This document shows positions 7,879 through 18,200 of a stretch of 64,000 nt of DNA, piece after piece. Every line of letters begins with the position of its first letter. Within the stretch, counting starts at the first letter, position 1. The position numbers were made by a program, and so were the translations under genes. The notes beneath the pieces are model-generated. The model saw nothing but the letters and a program-made list of their open reading frames with translations, was not told the DNA's origin and searched no databases. This DNA is from Pedomonas sp036515995 (lineage in GTDB: Bacteria; Pseudomonadota; Alphaproteobacteria; Sphingomonadales; Sphingomonadaceae): positions 1 through 64,000 of the forward strand of contig NZ_DATBUP010000034.1 of assembly GCF_036515995.1 (NCBI RefSeq), in the 5' to 3' direction.

Positions 7879-9666
7879 TTACTTCGCGCCGGTGCCGGGC
7901 TGTGCCTTTTCAGCCGTTGCGGTGCGCTTCAGCTCATCCCCGATAAAGCGGCGGATCTCCGCCTCCAGAACCGGCAGCGGCACCGAGCCGAGTGCAAGAA
8001 TGGTATCGTGGAAGCGGCGCTGGTCGAAGTTGCGGCTGAGCTTTTCCTCAGCCTCGGTGCGCAGGCGCCGGATGGTCAGCTCGCCAAGCTTGTAGGCCAG
8101 CGCCTGGCCGGGCCAGCTGATGTAACGGTCGACTTCGGTCTCGACCTCGTGCCGCGACAGCGCGGTATGTCCGGCCAGATACTCGATCGCCTTGTCCCGC
8201 GACCAACCGTAGTGGTGAATGCCGGTGTCGATGACCAGGCGCGCGGCCCGCCACATCTCGTAGGACAGCCGGCCGAAATGTTCATAGGGCGTGCGGTAGA
8301 TGCCCATCCCTATGCCGAGCCACTCGGTGTAGAGACCCCAGCCTTCGCCGTAGCCCGAGAAGTAGGTATTGCGCCGGAAGGCCGGACGCTCGGGCTGCTC
8401 CTCGGCCAGTGCCGCCTGGAGACTGTGGCCGGGCGCGCATTCGTGCAGCGTCAGCGCCGGGATGTTGTAGAGCGGCCGGCTTGGCAGGTTGTAGGTGTTC
8501 ATCTGGCAGCTCCCGAGCCCGCCGCGCCCGGCAGTATAGAAGGGCGCGAGCGCGTCCGGCACCGGTATGATGGTGAAGCGGCGGCGCGGCAGGAAGCCGA
8601 TTGTATCCCCGATCTTGCCGTCGACCCGCTTGGCAACCCAGGCCGAGAAGCTCAGCAGCTCGTCGGGCGTCTTGGCGTAGAACTGCGGATCGGTGCGCAG
8701 GAATACCAGAAACTCCTCGAAGCTGCCCTTGAAGCCGCTGTCCTTCATGACCTGACGCATCTCGGCATTGATGCGGGCGACTTCCTTGAGGCCGATTTCG
8801 TGGATCTGCTCAGCGGTGAGGTCGAGTGTGGTGTATTTCTTGATCTGTGCTGCGTAGAAGGCCTCACCGTCCGGCATAGCGGTGGCTGCAAGCGTGGCGC
8901 GGGCCTTGGGCAGGTACTCGTCGCGGAAGAACGTGCGCAAAGTGGAATAGGCCGGAATGACGGCATCGCGGATGGCCGCCTTCGCCTCCTCTCGCAGGGC
9001 TGCCTGCTCGTCCGCCGGAATGGTGCCCGGCATCGATGCGAATGCAGCGTAGAACGGGTTCGCCTCGACGTTCGCCTCGGCGTAGGTTGCGATCGACTGC
9101 TCGCGTCCGTCCAGGGTTGCGCGCGGCACCGAGAAGCCCCGGGCGAGGCCTGAGCGCATGTTCTGGATATGCTCGCCAAAATAGCGGGGAAGGTCCCGCA
9201 TCCGGGAAATGTAACGACGGTATTCCTCTGCCGTGCGGAACGGGCGGCGGGCGTCGAGGTACGTCCAGAAGGAGCTGTCGCTGTTGAAGGGCATCTCCCA
9301 TTCGCGGAAGCGCGCATCAGTGAGAGCGTGTTCGAGATTGGTGCGGAACACTGCTGCGTTCACCCGCTCTTCATCCGAAAGCTTGGCGAGCGGAACCCGC
9401 TCGAGCGCTGCCAGCATTTCCCGCCAGTGCGCGGCGCGGCGTTTCTGCGTGGCAGCATCGACCCGCGGCAGGCGGTCGGCACTGGTAAATCCTCCCTCGC
9501 CGTCTTCAATCCAGGCGTTCTCGCGCATGCTCCAGGCCCAGTCGGCCTCGTAGAGCGTGCGCAGGCTCTGGTCCGCCGAAACATCCGTTGCGGCCGCCGT
9601 GGCGGGAAGGTTGATGGAGGCCAGGCAGAGCGCCATTGAAAGGAAACTGATGCACCACCGTTTCAT
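7879..9666 (-). CDS. DUF885 family exported zinc metallopeptidase-like protein
   Basis: The protein has 595 residues starting MKRWCISFLSMALCLASINLPATAAA, a typical signal peptide, so it should act in the periplasm. The DUF885 fold is recognised from SDEERVNAAVFRTNLE near the N-terminus, GLGSCQMNTYNLPSRPLYNIPALTLHE, the zinc motif His408-Glu409-x4-His414 (HECAPGH), and GYGEGWGLYTEWLG with a likely third metal ligand. DUF885 members are soluble peptidases; their substrates are mostly unknown. The start at 9666 has AAGGA about 13 bp upstream and gives a proper signal peptide; the longer open frame to 9780 does not. It stands alone, convergent to nothing, downstream of the aquaporin gene on the same strand with a 423-bp gap. 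Confidence 0.88.
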   Translation of the reverse strand: MKRWCISFLSMALCLASINLPATAAATDVSADQSLRTLYEADWAWSMRENAWIEDGEGGFTSADRLPRVDAATQKRRAAHWREMLAALERVPLAKLSDEERVNAAVFRTNLEHALTDARFREWEMPFNSDSSFWTYLDARRPFRTAEEYRRYISRMRDLPRYFGEHIQNMRSGLARGFSVPRATLDGREQSIATYAEANVEANPFYAAFASMPGTIPADEQAALREEAKAAIRDAVIPAYSTLRTFFRDEYLPKARATLAATAMPDGEAFYAAQIKKYTTLDLTAEQIHEIGLKEVARINAEMRQVMKDSGFKGSFEEFLVFLRTDPQFYAKTPDELLSFSAWVAKRVDGKIGDTIGFLPRRRFTIIPVPDALAPFYTAGRGGLGSCQMNTYNLPSRPLYNIPALTLHECAPGHSLQAALAEEQPERPAFRRNTYFSGYGEGWGLYTEWLGIGMGIYRTPYEHFGRLSYEMWRAARLVIDTGIHHYGWSRDKAIEYLAGHTALSRHEVETEVDRYISWPGQALAYKLGELTIRRLRTEAEEKLSRNFDQRRFHDTILALGSVPLPVLEAEIRRFIGDELKRTATAEKAQPGTGAK

Positions 9667-10089
9667 TGGGCAGCTAATCCTTATTCGACGGTTTATATGG
9701 AATACATGGGTGACAGGCCTTCGAAGCGGCGCGTGCCGGGGCCGGCGATCGGCGCTGGAATGCCACCGCTTCTGTCTCACCAGCCAGGACGCTGCGGCTT
9801 TCTCGAAGCGCTGCCCTGCGATGGGCTGCCGGCCAGAATTTTCAGGATAACCTGCATTTTCAAGGTCGCCCCCGTAGTCGCCCGCATGGTTCAGGGTTCA
9901 TCGTCTGGAAAGACATTTATGGCGTCCGGGAAAACGGACCGTCAATGAAATACTGAGGTACTTGAAAGTGAGCAATTCAGTGCCGTCACGTCGGAGAGCC
10001 GGCAGACTGGTTGGTAGGAAAGCCTGCGCACGGCGGACATTGCCCGGCATGGCGCGGCCTGCACCATCTTCTGCGCAGGGGCGCACGAC
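9667..10089. other. 423-bp region between the aquaporin and DUF885 genes
   Basis: No gene is supported. It must hold the promoter of the DUF885 gene and the end of the aquaporin transcript. I see no clear operator or T-tailed hairpin. Confidence 0.4.
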
Positions 10090-10839
10090 CTATGGCTGCG
10101 GTGTCCGGTGGGGCTCGCCGGTGATATTGGGATCAATGCGGGCAGCAGCTGGCGCAATCGCCCGGTAGAGCATACCGCCCAGGACGGCGCCGAGGATCGG
10201 CGCCACCCAGAACAGCCAGAGCTGTTGGAGGGCAAGGCCGCCTGCAATCACCGCCGGACCGGTGCTGCGCGCCGGATTGACCGAGGTATTGGTCACAGGA
10301 ATGCTGATAAGATGGATCAGGGTGAGGGCGAGGCCGATCGCAATCGGCGCAAAGCCCTGAGGCGCACGGGTGTCTGTCGAGCCCAGGATGATGACCACAA
10401 ACCCCAGAGTCAGGATGACCTCGATCAAAAAACCCGATACCAGGGAATAACCGCCCGGCGAGCCTTCGCCGTACCCGTTGGTTGCAAGGCCGTCCGTGCC
10501 CAGATCATAGGCCGGCTGGCCACTGGCGATCAGGTACAGTATCCAGGCGGCCAATATGGCCCCCAGAACCTGCGCGATGATGTAGGGCAGAATATCGCGA
10601 GCGGGAAAACGCCCGCCGACAAACAGCCCGATGGTCACGGCCGGATTGAAATGGCTCCCCGAGATATGGCCCACCGAATAGGCCATGGTCAGCACGGATA
10701 GGCCAAAGGCGAGCGCGACGCCGAGAAAGCCGATGCCAAGGTCAGGAAAGGCGGCGGCCAGGACGGCACTGCCGCAGCCGCCAAACACCAGCCAGAAGGT
10801 TCCCACAAGCTCAGCGGCGGCCCGTCGCAGCATGATCAT
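10090..10839 (-). CDS. aqpZ: Aquaporin Z-type water channel
   Basis: The 249-residue inner-membrane protein has six hydrophobic helices and two half-helices with the hallmark NPA motifs: SGSHFNPAVT in the first half and NTSVNPARSTGPA in the second. The AELVGTFWLVFGGCGSAVLAA opening and the NTSVNPARSTGPA loop, with Thr and Arg at the selectivity filter, are AqpZ-like and predict water rather than glycerol transport. The GTG/ATG choice is simple: GGAGG lies 5 bp before ATG 10839. Length is slightly above the usual ~230 because of a hydrophilic C-terminal tail (RIDPNITGEPHRTPQP). It is a single gene. A water channel fits the osmotic and ion-transport theme further along the window, but no direct link is visible. 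Confidence 0.93.
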   Translation of the reverse strand: MIMLRRAAAELVGTFWLVFGGCGSAVLAAAFPDLGIGFLGVALAFGLSVLTMAYSVGHISGSHFNPAVTIGLFVGGRFPARDILPYIIAQVLGAILAAWILYLIASGQPAYDLGTDGLATNGYGEGSPGGYSLVSGFLIEVILTLGFVVIILGSTDTRAPQGFAPIAIGLALTLIHLISIPVTNTSVNPARSTGPAVIAGGLALQQLWLFWVAPILGAVLGGMLYRAIAPAAARIDPNITGEPHRTPQP

Positions 10840-11364
10840 CTGATCCTCCGTATCCGAGTGTTGGCTGTATGCTCAATCAGCGCAAATGACACATCGGCTG
10901 CGGCACGGCAGAGACCAGGCGGAACCTTGAGCGGGAAACGCAGGACCCCTGGGATCGTTGCAGCCCCCCTTGCTGCATGCGAGATCGCAGTCAGGTCGGC
11001 CCTATCAGGACTGAGGGGGACGCCAAGGCGCACAGGCAAGGTCCGGCGACGACCCGGCGTTGGCTGGGGCGCTGGCTGCTCGCCCGAGAGAGCCCGTCTG
11101 CTCAAGACAGGCCAGACGATACGCGGGCAACGCAAATTTCTGCAAGAAAAGCAGGAATTTTGTCGACAAAAACGAATTGATTAATTTTTTTGTAGGGTTT
11201 TGTCGGCTATCCGGAGGGCGGAGCGGCACGTATTAGTGCTGCGCCTTCTAGAGCCTGTCCCGAAGGGGCCGGGATCGTTGTGTAGGCTGTTCGGGGGATT
11301 TGAGCGTGCAGTGGGTTAATAAGGCGCCGTGCTCGCCGGCAGGACTTGAGGCGGACTCCCGTCC
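10840..11364. other. 525-bp intergenic region with an AT-rich island ahead of the sulfotransferase operon
   Basis: No gene. The stretch 11130-11210 is markedly AT-rich in otherwise GC-rich DNA and contains a perfect palindrome (listed separately), TTGATTAATTTTTTT, and a second TTTTGTCG half-site near 11198. This is the likely promoter and control region of the operon that starts at 11365. The first part (10840-11100) must hold the aquaporin promoter. Confidence 0.5.
11158..11171. promoter_or_regulatory. Perfect 14-bp palindrome, probable operator
   Basis: TTTTGTCGACAAAA is a perfect inverted repeat in the AT-rich island about 195 bp ahead of the sulfotransferase start. Another TTTTGTCG half-site follows at about 11198-11205. 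The arrangement suggests a dimeric repressor or activator site controlling the sulfotransferase/exoprotein/TolC operon. The regulator is unknown. Confidence 0.45.
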
Positions 11365-12210
11365 ATGACGCGCTATCATTTCATCTCCGGCCTGCCGCGC
11401 TCCGGGTCGACGCTTCTATCAGCCCTTCTGCGACAGAACCCGGCCTTTTACGCCAATATTTCGGGGCCGCTGGGCTCGCTGTTCCACTCCACCCGCAATG
11501 CCATGGGCACCTGGAACGAGACGTCCGTCATGCTGACGGATGCGCATCGAGAACGCATCCTCAAGGGGCTGTTCGATTCCTACTATGCTGATCAGAGCGA
11601 CAAGAGCGTGGTGTTTGACACCAACCGCGCCTGGTGCGCCCGCCTGCCGGCCCTGATGCGGCTGTTCCCCGAAGCCAAGGTGATCTGCTGCGTCCGCAGC
11701 GTTGCCTGGATCATGGACAGTATCGAACGCCTGATCCGCAAGCATCCCTTTCAGAAAAGCCGCCTGTCCAACAGCGACACCGAGCGCTCAACGGTCTTCA
11801 CCCGTGTCGAGACCTTGGCGCAGCAGGATCGCTTCGTCGGCTTTGCCTGGTCGGCCCTCAAAGAGGCGGTCTACGGCGAGCATGCTGATCGGCTGCTTCT
11901 GGTGGACTTTGATCTGCTGACGGCGGCCCCCGAGCGGGTGCTGCGTCTAATCTACGAGTTCGTCGGCGAACCCTGGTTCGAGCACGACTTTGAGAATGTC
12001 GTCTTCGATGCACCGGAATTCGACCAGCAGCTTGGCCTTCCCGGTCTGCATCGGGTTCAGCCCAAGGTGCAGCCTGTCCGGCGGCAGACCGTCCTGCCGC
12101 CTGATCTCTTCGAGCGTCTGGATGCCTTGTCGTTCTGGCGAGACCTGAGCAACAGCCGCGCGCGCATGATTGTCGCGAAGCGGGAGCCGCATGCTGCGGC
12201 GGCAGAATAA
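11365..12210 (+). CDS. Sulfotransferase family protein (PAPS-dependent)
   Basis: The product has 281 residues. The N-terminus ISGLPRSGSTLLSALL (about residues 7-22) is the 5'-phosphosulfate-binding loop of sulfotransferases, and CVRSVAWIMDSIERL supplies the Arg and Ser of the 3'-phosphate site. Family enzymes move sulfate from PAPS to hydroxyl groups on sugars, lipids or tyrosines. It has no signal peptide, so it should act in the cytoplasm. It is the first gene of a tight unit: the giant DUF4347 exoprotein starts 17 bp after its stop and a TolC-like gene follows that. Bacterial tyrosine sulfotransferases such as RaxST are also found with type I secretion genes, so the exoprotein is a natural candidate substrate; this is inference. 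PAPS synthesis genes are not in the window. Confidence 0.85.
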   Translation: MTRYHFISGLPRSGSTLLSALLRQNPAFYANISGPLGSLFHSTRNAMGTWNETSVMLTDAHRERILKGLFDSYYADQSDKSVVFDTNRAWCARLPALMRLFPEAKVICCVRSVAWIMDSIERLIRKHPFQKSRLSNSDTERSTVFTRVETLAQQDRFVGFAWSALKEAVYGEHADRLLLVDFDLLTAAPERVLRLIYEFVGEPWFEHDFENVVFDAPEFDQQLGLPGLHRVQPKVQPVRRQTVLPPDLFERLDALSFWRDLSNSRARMIVAKREPHAAAAE

Positions 12211-12227
12211 GAAAACGGATTAAGCAC

Positions 12228-15200
12228 ATGGCCAAGAAGTCTCGCTCCCGCAGCTCCGCTGAACTGCCCGCAGCTAAGGACAAGCAGGGTCAGGAACGCC
12301 AGCCGCGTTTCATGATGCTGGCCCTCGAGCAGCGTTTCATGTTCGACGGCGCGGCCGCTGCAACTGCGGCCGCAGATGTCTCGACCGGCTCCGGTGATAC
12401 CGGCTGGCATGACACCGGCAGGGATGTCGCTCCTGATGCCGCGGTCGAGCCAGTGCCGCCGGTCATGCAGGCCGCCCCCCGCGACCGGACCGAGATCGTC
12501 TTTGTCGACAAGCGGGTGCCAGACTATCAGGCACTTATCGACGCCGTAAACCCAGGTGCCGAGATCATTCTCCTGGGTGGCGATCAGGACGGCGTCGCCC
12601 AGATGGCTCAGGCCCTGGGGGGCCGGTCTGATGTGGATGCGATCCATATCATCAGCCATGGCGGTAACGGTGTGCTGCATCTGGGCAAAGGATCGCTCAA
12701 TGCGGCTAACATGGATGCACAGTCTGAGGCGCTGGCAACCATCGGCAAGGCGCTGACGCAGGAGGGAGACATTCAACTCTGGGGCTGCGACGTTGGAGCG
12801 GACGCCAAGGGCATGGAGTTCCTGAACAAGCTGGCCGCACTGACTGGTGCCGATATCGCGGCTTCCACCGACAGTACCGGGGCAGAGCGCCTTGGGGGCA
12901 ACTGGGCTCTCGAAGCCTACAGCGGCGACATTGCCGTCTCGACTGCTCTCGATATCGATCGACTCAACGAGACATACGATTATCTGCTGAGCATTCCGGA
13001 CGGGACGCAGACGTTTATAGGCATTTCGATTTCGAACAACGTTGGCATTACAGCCGACGGTTATTTCAGACTGACCCGCTTTGATGGCAGCGGAGGAAAT
13101 AGCAACCTCTCAGCCGATGGGTTTGGCGCTTATATTGCCGACAGCAATCCTGCTAGCAGTTCGTACATCTCCTATCTCGAGGTGACCGTCGCCTCCACTG
13201 GCAGTTTTAATATTACAACGGCAACGATTGGTGAGTATGACGACAGCTCCGACGCCAGTTTCACCGATGTCTACGTGGTCGGATTTGCAAATGGCGAGAT
13301 TGTAGCGAAGACGACGCCAATCGATGACGGGCCGGGCGTCAATCCCGAATATCCAATTGACTATACACCGTTCCAGGATGTTCTGATCGACACCTTCAGG
13401 ATCTATTACACGGTCTCTGTTGGCACCTCCCAAACCGCCTTCAACCTCGTCGATTTTACGGTTTCCGGTGCAACAACGGACCCGGTTCCTCCCGCCAACA
13501 CCGCGCCGACGGCGACAAACCTGACTCAGCATTTGCGCGGAAATCCAGTTGGAGCTTATAGCCGCACCGAGCTTGGCGATATTGTCGTCACCGATCCGGA
13601 TAGCGACGAAGTCGTGACTGCGACACTGACGATGAGCAACCCGGCGGCAGGTTCGCTCAGCACCGGTACGCACGGCTCGGCCACATCCACCTTCAATCCC
13701 GGCACCGGCGTATGGGCGGTGACGGGCTCGGTGGCGGACGTGAACGCGGCTCTGGCGGAGGTGGCGTTCGTGATGGCGGGCAGCTGGACCGGCGATGTCT
13801 TCATCACCACGCAAGTTGTTGACTCGGCGGGGGCCAGCGCAGGTAACGGCGAGATCCACCTCGACTTCACGCCGCCGGCCGCGCCGTCGACGCCGGATCT
13901 GGTTGCCGGGAGTGATAGTGGTAGTTCGCCAACGGACAATCTGACCAACGATACGACGCCGACGTTCACAGGCACGGCCGAGGCGAACAGCACTGTTACG
14001 CTCTATGATGGAAACGGCAATGCTCGCGGCTCTGTCTTGGCCGATTCAACTGGAAACTGGTCCATCACAACCTCGGCGCTTTCAGAGGGCAGCCATTCAA
14101 TTGTTGTGCGCGCCGTGGATGAAGTTGGCAATGAAAGCGCGATCTCTGCTGCGACCGTTATCACGATCGACACGACTGGTCCTGTCGTCAGCCCGCCGAA
14201 CATGCAGGCAGAAAGCGATAGCGGATCATCGAATACCGACAATCTGACGAATGTGGTCCGCCCCGGTTTCAGCGGAACGGCGGAGGCCGGCGCGATCATT
14301 CAGTTGTTCATCGACAATGCCGGGAACGGCGACCCCAGTGATCCTTTAAACTGGCACCTGGGCAATGCCATTGCCAATCAGAGCGGCGAGTGGTCGATCA
14401 CCCCGACCTCCGATCTGCCGGAGGGTAACTGGACCATCAAGGCCCGCGGGCGCGATGCCGCCGGAAACTTCGGTATTGCATCGCCTGGGCTGAGTGTCAC
14501 GATCGACACCACGCCGCCCGCTGCGCCTTCGACGCCAGACCTGAGCGCCGCAAGCGATACCGGTATTTCCAACGCCGACAATATTACAAATGACACGAAC
14601 CCCACCTTCACCGGCACGGCCGGGGCCGGCAGCACGGTCGAGCTGTTCAATGACGCCAACGGCAATGGTGTCGTCGATGCGGGCGAAAGCCTGGGAACTG
14701 CGACGGCCAACGGAGCAGGCGTCTGGTCCATCACTGCAACGCTTGGCAATGGCGTGCATTTCATCAAGGCGGCTGCTCGAGACGCGGCAGGCAACGCATC
14801 TGCATCGAGCGCCCTATCGCTGCATGTCGACACCACAGCACCGGCCGCCCCTTCGATACCGGACCTGACGGCGGGCAGCGACACCGGCCTATCTGACACA
14901 GATAACCTGACCAACGATGCAACGCCGACCTTCAGTGGTACCGCCGAAGCGTATGCGCAGATGGAAATCTATGCCAACGGAACTCTGATTGGCACGACGA
15001 CGGCAGCGTCGGACGGTAGTTGGCAATTTACAGCTACTGCGCTGGGCAATGGCACCTATAACATTACCGCACGCGCCATCGATAATGCAGGCAATGTAAG
15101 CGCGCAGTCTGCGCCGCTCGCCATCACGATAGACACGACCGCGCCTACTCTTGACACTGCCGCATCAGCGCCGGCGGCTAATGCCGTAGGCGTCGACCCC

Positions 15201-18200
15201 GACAGCGATATCTCCTTGCGCTTTGATGAGCTGGCCATAATGCCGGCCAGCGGCGGGTTCATTACCCTGTACAACGTGACCGACGGCGCGGTTTTCGAGA
15301 CGATTGCGTTTGCCTCTCCCGCCATCAGCGGCTGGGGCACTGATACGATCGTGATCAGCCCATCGACAAGCCTTCCCCTTGGTAAGACGATCGCCGTCCG
15401 GTGGGATGGCACGGTATTCAGCGACACCGCCGGCAATGTCGCTGCCGCCAACACCAGCGACAGCTTCTATGCTTTCACTGTCCGCGCCAATCCTTTGCTG
15501 ACAGGGGGCGGAACTGTCTCCTGGACGGAGGGCGGCGCGCCGGTGGTGATTGCGCCGGCTCTGTCGGTTACGGACATCGACAGCACAAATGTCGCGGGCG
15601 CGACCGTGCAGATTTCGGACGTTCGCGTCGGAGACACGCTGGCGCTTGGCGTGCCTGGCCCGTTCACTGCCAGCTATGATGCCGCAACCGGGCTGCTGAC
15701 TTTGACAGGCCCCGGCACCCTGGCTGAAATGCAGGCTGCCCTCCGCTCGATAACCTACAGCTCCAGCAGTGACGCCCCCTCAGGTGGCGGGGCCACCCCA
15801 ACGCGTGCCATTACGTTCACCGTGTTTGACGAGAGCAGCGGCGGTGCGTCCAACAGCGTGACCACCGCGGTCACCGTGGTTGACGTTAACGACGCGCCGG
15901 TGCTGGCAGATACCGATCTGACGCTGGATCCGGTCGTGGAAGACGGCGGTGCACCGGTAAACGGGGTTGCGTCAGGCACGCTGGTGTCGGAGCTGGTCGG
16001 AGGTATTTCTGACGCGGATCTGACCTTGCCGCGCGGCATCGCCATTGTCGGGGCGGACGCCAGCCACGGTACCTGGTGGTTCACCACGAATGGGGGTGCA
16101 AGCTGGTCGGCGCTCGGCACGCCCGCTGAAGCGGCGGCACGCCTGCTGGCAGCCGACGCCAACACCCGGCTGCACTTCGCGCCGAACGCCAACTGGAATG
16201 GTGTGCTGCCCGCAGCCCTGACGATCCGCGCCTGGGACATGAGCGCAGGCAGCAATGGCGGCATGGCCAATATCAGCGCCATCGGCACGGGCGGCACTGT
16301 GCCCTTCTCCACTGCAACCGACACGGTTTCGCTCAGTGTCGAAGCGGTCAACGATGCACCAGTTATTGCAGCGCCGCTCCAGATTGGTGTGGTCGAGGAC
16401 GTGACCACTCCCCTGACCGGTATTTCGTTTACGGACGTGGATGCCGGCAGCGCGCCGGTCACCGTAACGCTGTCGGTGGGCAGCGGTACGCTCGCCGCCA
16501 CCAGCGGGGGCGGCGTCGTGGTCGGCGGTACGGGCCAAAGCCTGACCCTGACCGGCAGCCTGGCCGACCTCAACGCCTATCTTGCCGGCGGTAATGCCGC
16601 CTACACCACCGCGCGCGACAGCACGGCCAGCCAGACCCTGACGGTCAGCATCAGCGACAATGGCAATACCGGCTCTGGCGGCGCCCTGACCGACCACACG
16701 ACGGTGCAGCTGAACGTGACTGCGGTCAACGACGCGCCGGTGATCACAGCACCTGCCAGCATTAGCCTGACCGAAGACGTGGCCTCGCCGCTGACCGGCA
16801 TCACGATTTCAGATGTGGATGCAGGGTCCGGCATGATGACGGTGACCCTGTCCGTGCCGGCCGGTGCGCTTTCAGCAATCAACGCGTTCAGCGTCTCGGT
16901 CGGCACCACGATCGACGCCCGGACCCTGACCCTGACCGGCAGCCAGGCCAACCTCAACACCTACCTCGCGAGTGGCCTCGTCAGCTATACGCCGGCTGCG
17001 AACGACAGCGGCACCCGGATTCTGACCGTCAGCGTCACCGACAACGGCAACTCGGGCAGCGGCGGGGCTCAGACTGACAGCACGACCGTCGCGCTTGCGA
17101 TTGCCGCGGTCAACGATGCACCGACGATCACGGCTCCGGCTCAGATCGGTGTGACCGAGGATCTGGCATCACCGCTGACCGGCATCTCGGTTGCGGATGT
17201 GGATGCGGGAACAAACCCGATCACCGTGACCCTGTCTGTGCCGGCCGGCTCGCTCCTGGCCACCAGCGGGGGCGGCGTCGTGGTCGGCGGTACGGGCCAA
17301 AGCCTGACCCTGACGGGCAGCGTGGCCGACCTCAACGCCTATCTGGCCGGCGGCAACGCCACCTACATCACCGCGCGCGACAGCACGGCCAGCCAGACCC
17401 TGACGATCAGCGTCAACGACAATGGCAACACCGGCGCAGGCGGCGCCCTGACTGACCACACGACGGTGCAGCTGAACGTGACTGCGGTCAACGACGCGCC
17501 GGTCATCACGCCCGGCGGCGGGACCGCGGTCTACACGGAAGGTTCGGTGCCGGTTGCACTGGACGCAGGCCTGACGCTCTCGGATATCGACAGCCCGACC
17601 CTGGCGTCCGCGACGGTTGCGATTACCGGCAACTTTCACGCCGGGCAGGATCTCCTCGCCTTCGTCAATGATGGCACCACCATGGGCAACATCACCGGCA
17701 GCTACAACGCCGCAACCGGCGTCCTGACGCTGACCTCGGCCGGAGGAACCGCAACGCTTGCCCAGTGGCAGGCCGCGCTGCGCACCGTCGGCTATGCCAA
17801 TACCGCCGGCGCGCCGGAGGCCGCGAGCCGGACGGTCAGCATCGTTGTGAGCGACGGCAGCGCAAGCTCTGCGGCAAGCACCAGAGCCGTCTCGATTGTC
17901 CTGCTCAACGATGCGCCGGTGCTGGCGGATACCAATCTGACGCTGGACCCGATTGCGGAGGACGGCGGCGCTCCTGTTGCCGGCGTCGCCTCGGGCACGC
18001 TGGTGTCGGAGCTGGTCGGCGGCATTTCCGACGCGGACCTGACCCTGGCGCGCGGCATCGCCATTGTCGGGGCGGACACGAGCCACGGCACCTGGTGGTT
18101 TACAACCGATGGCGGCGCAAGCTGGTCGATGCTTGGCACGCCAGGTGAAAGCACGGCGCGCCTGCTGGCGGCCGATGCCAACACCCGGGTGCACTTCGAG

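Noticed and set aside
7876..9153. 425-codon plus-strand frame opposite the DUF885 gene
   Set aside because: It lies entirely antisense to a gene with a clear signal peptide and zinc motif, and resembles no family.
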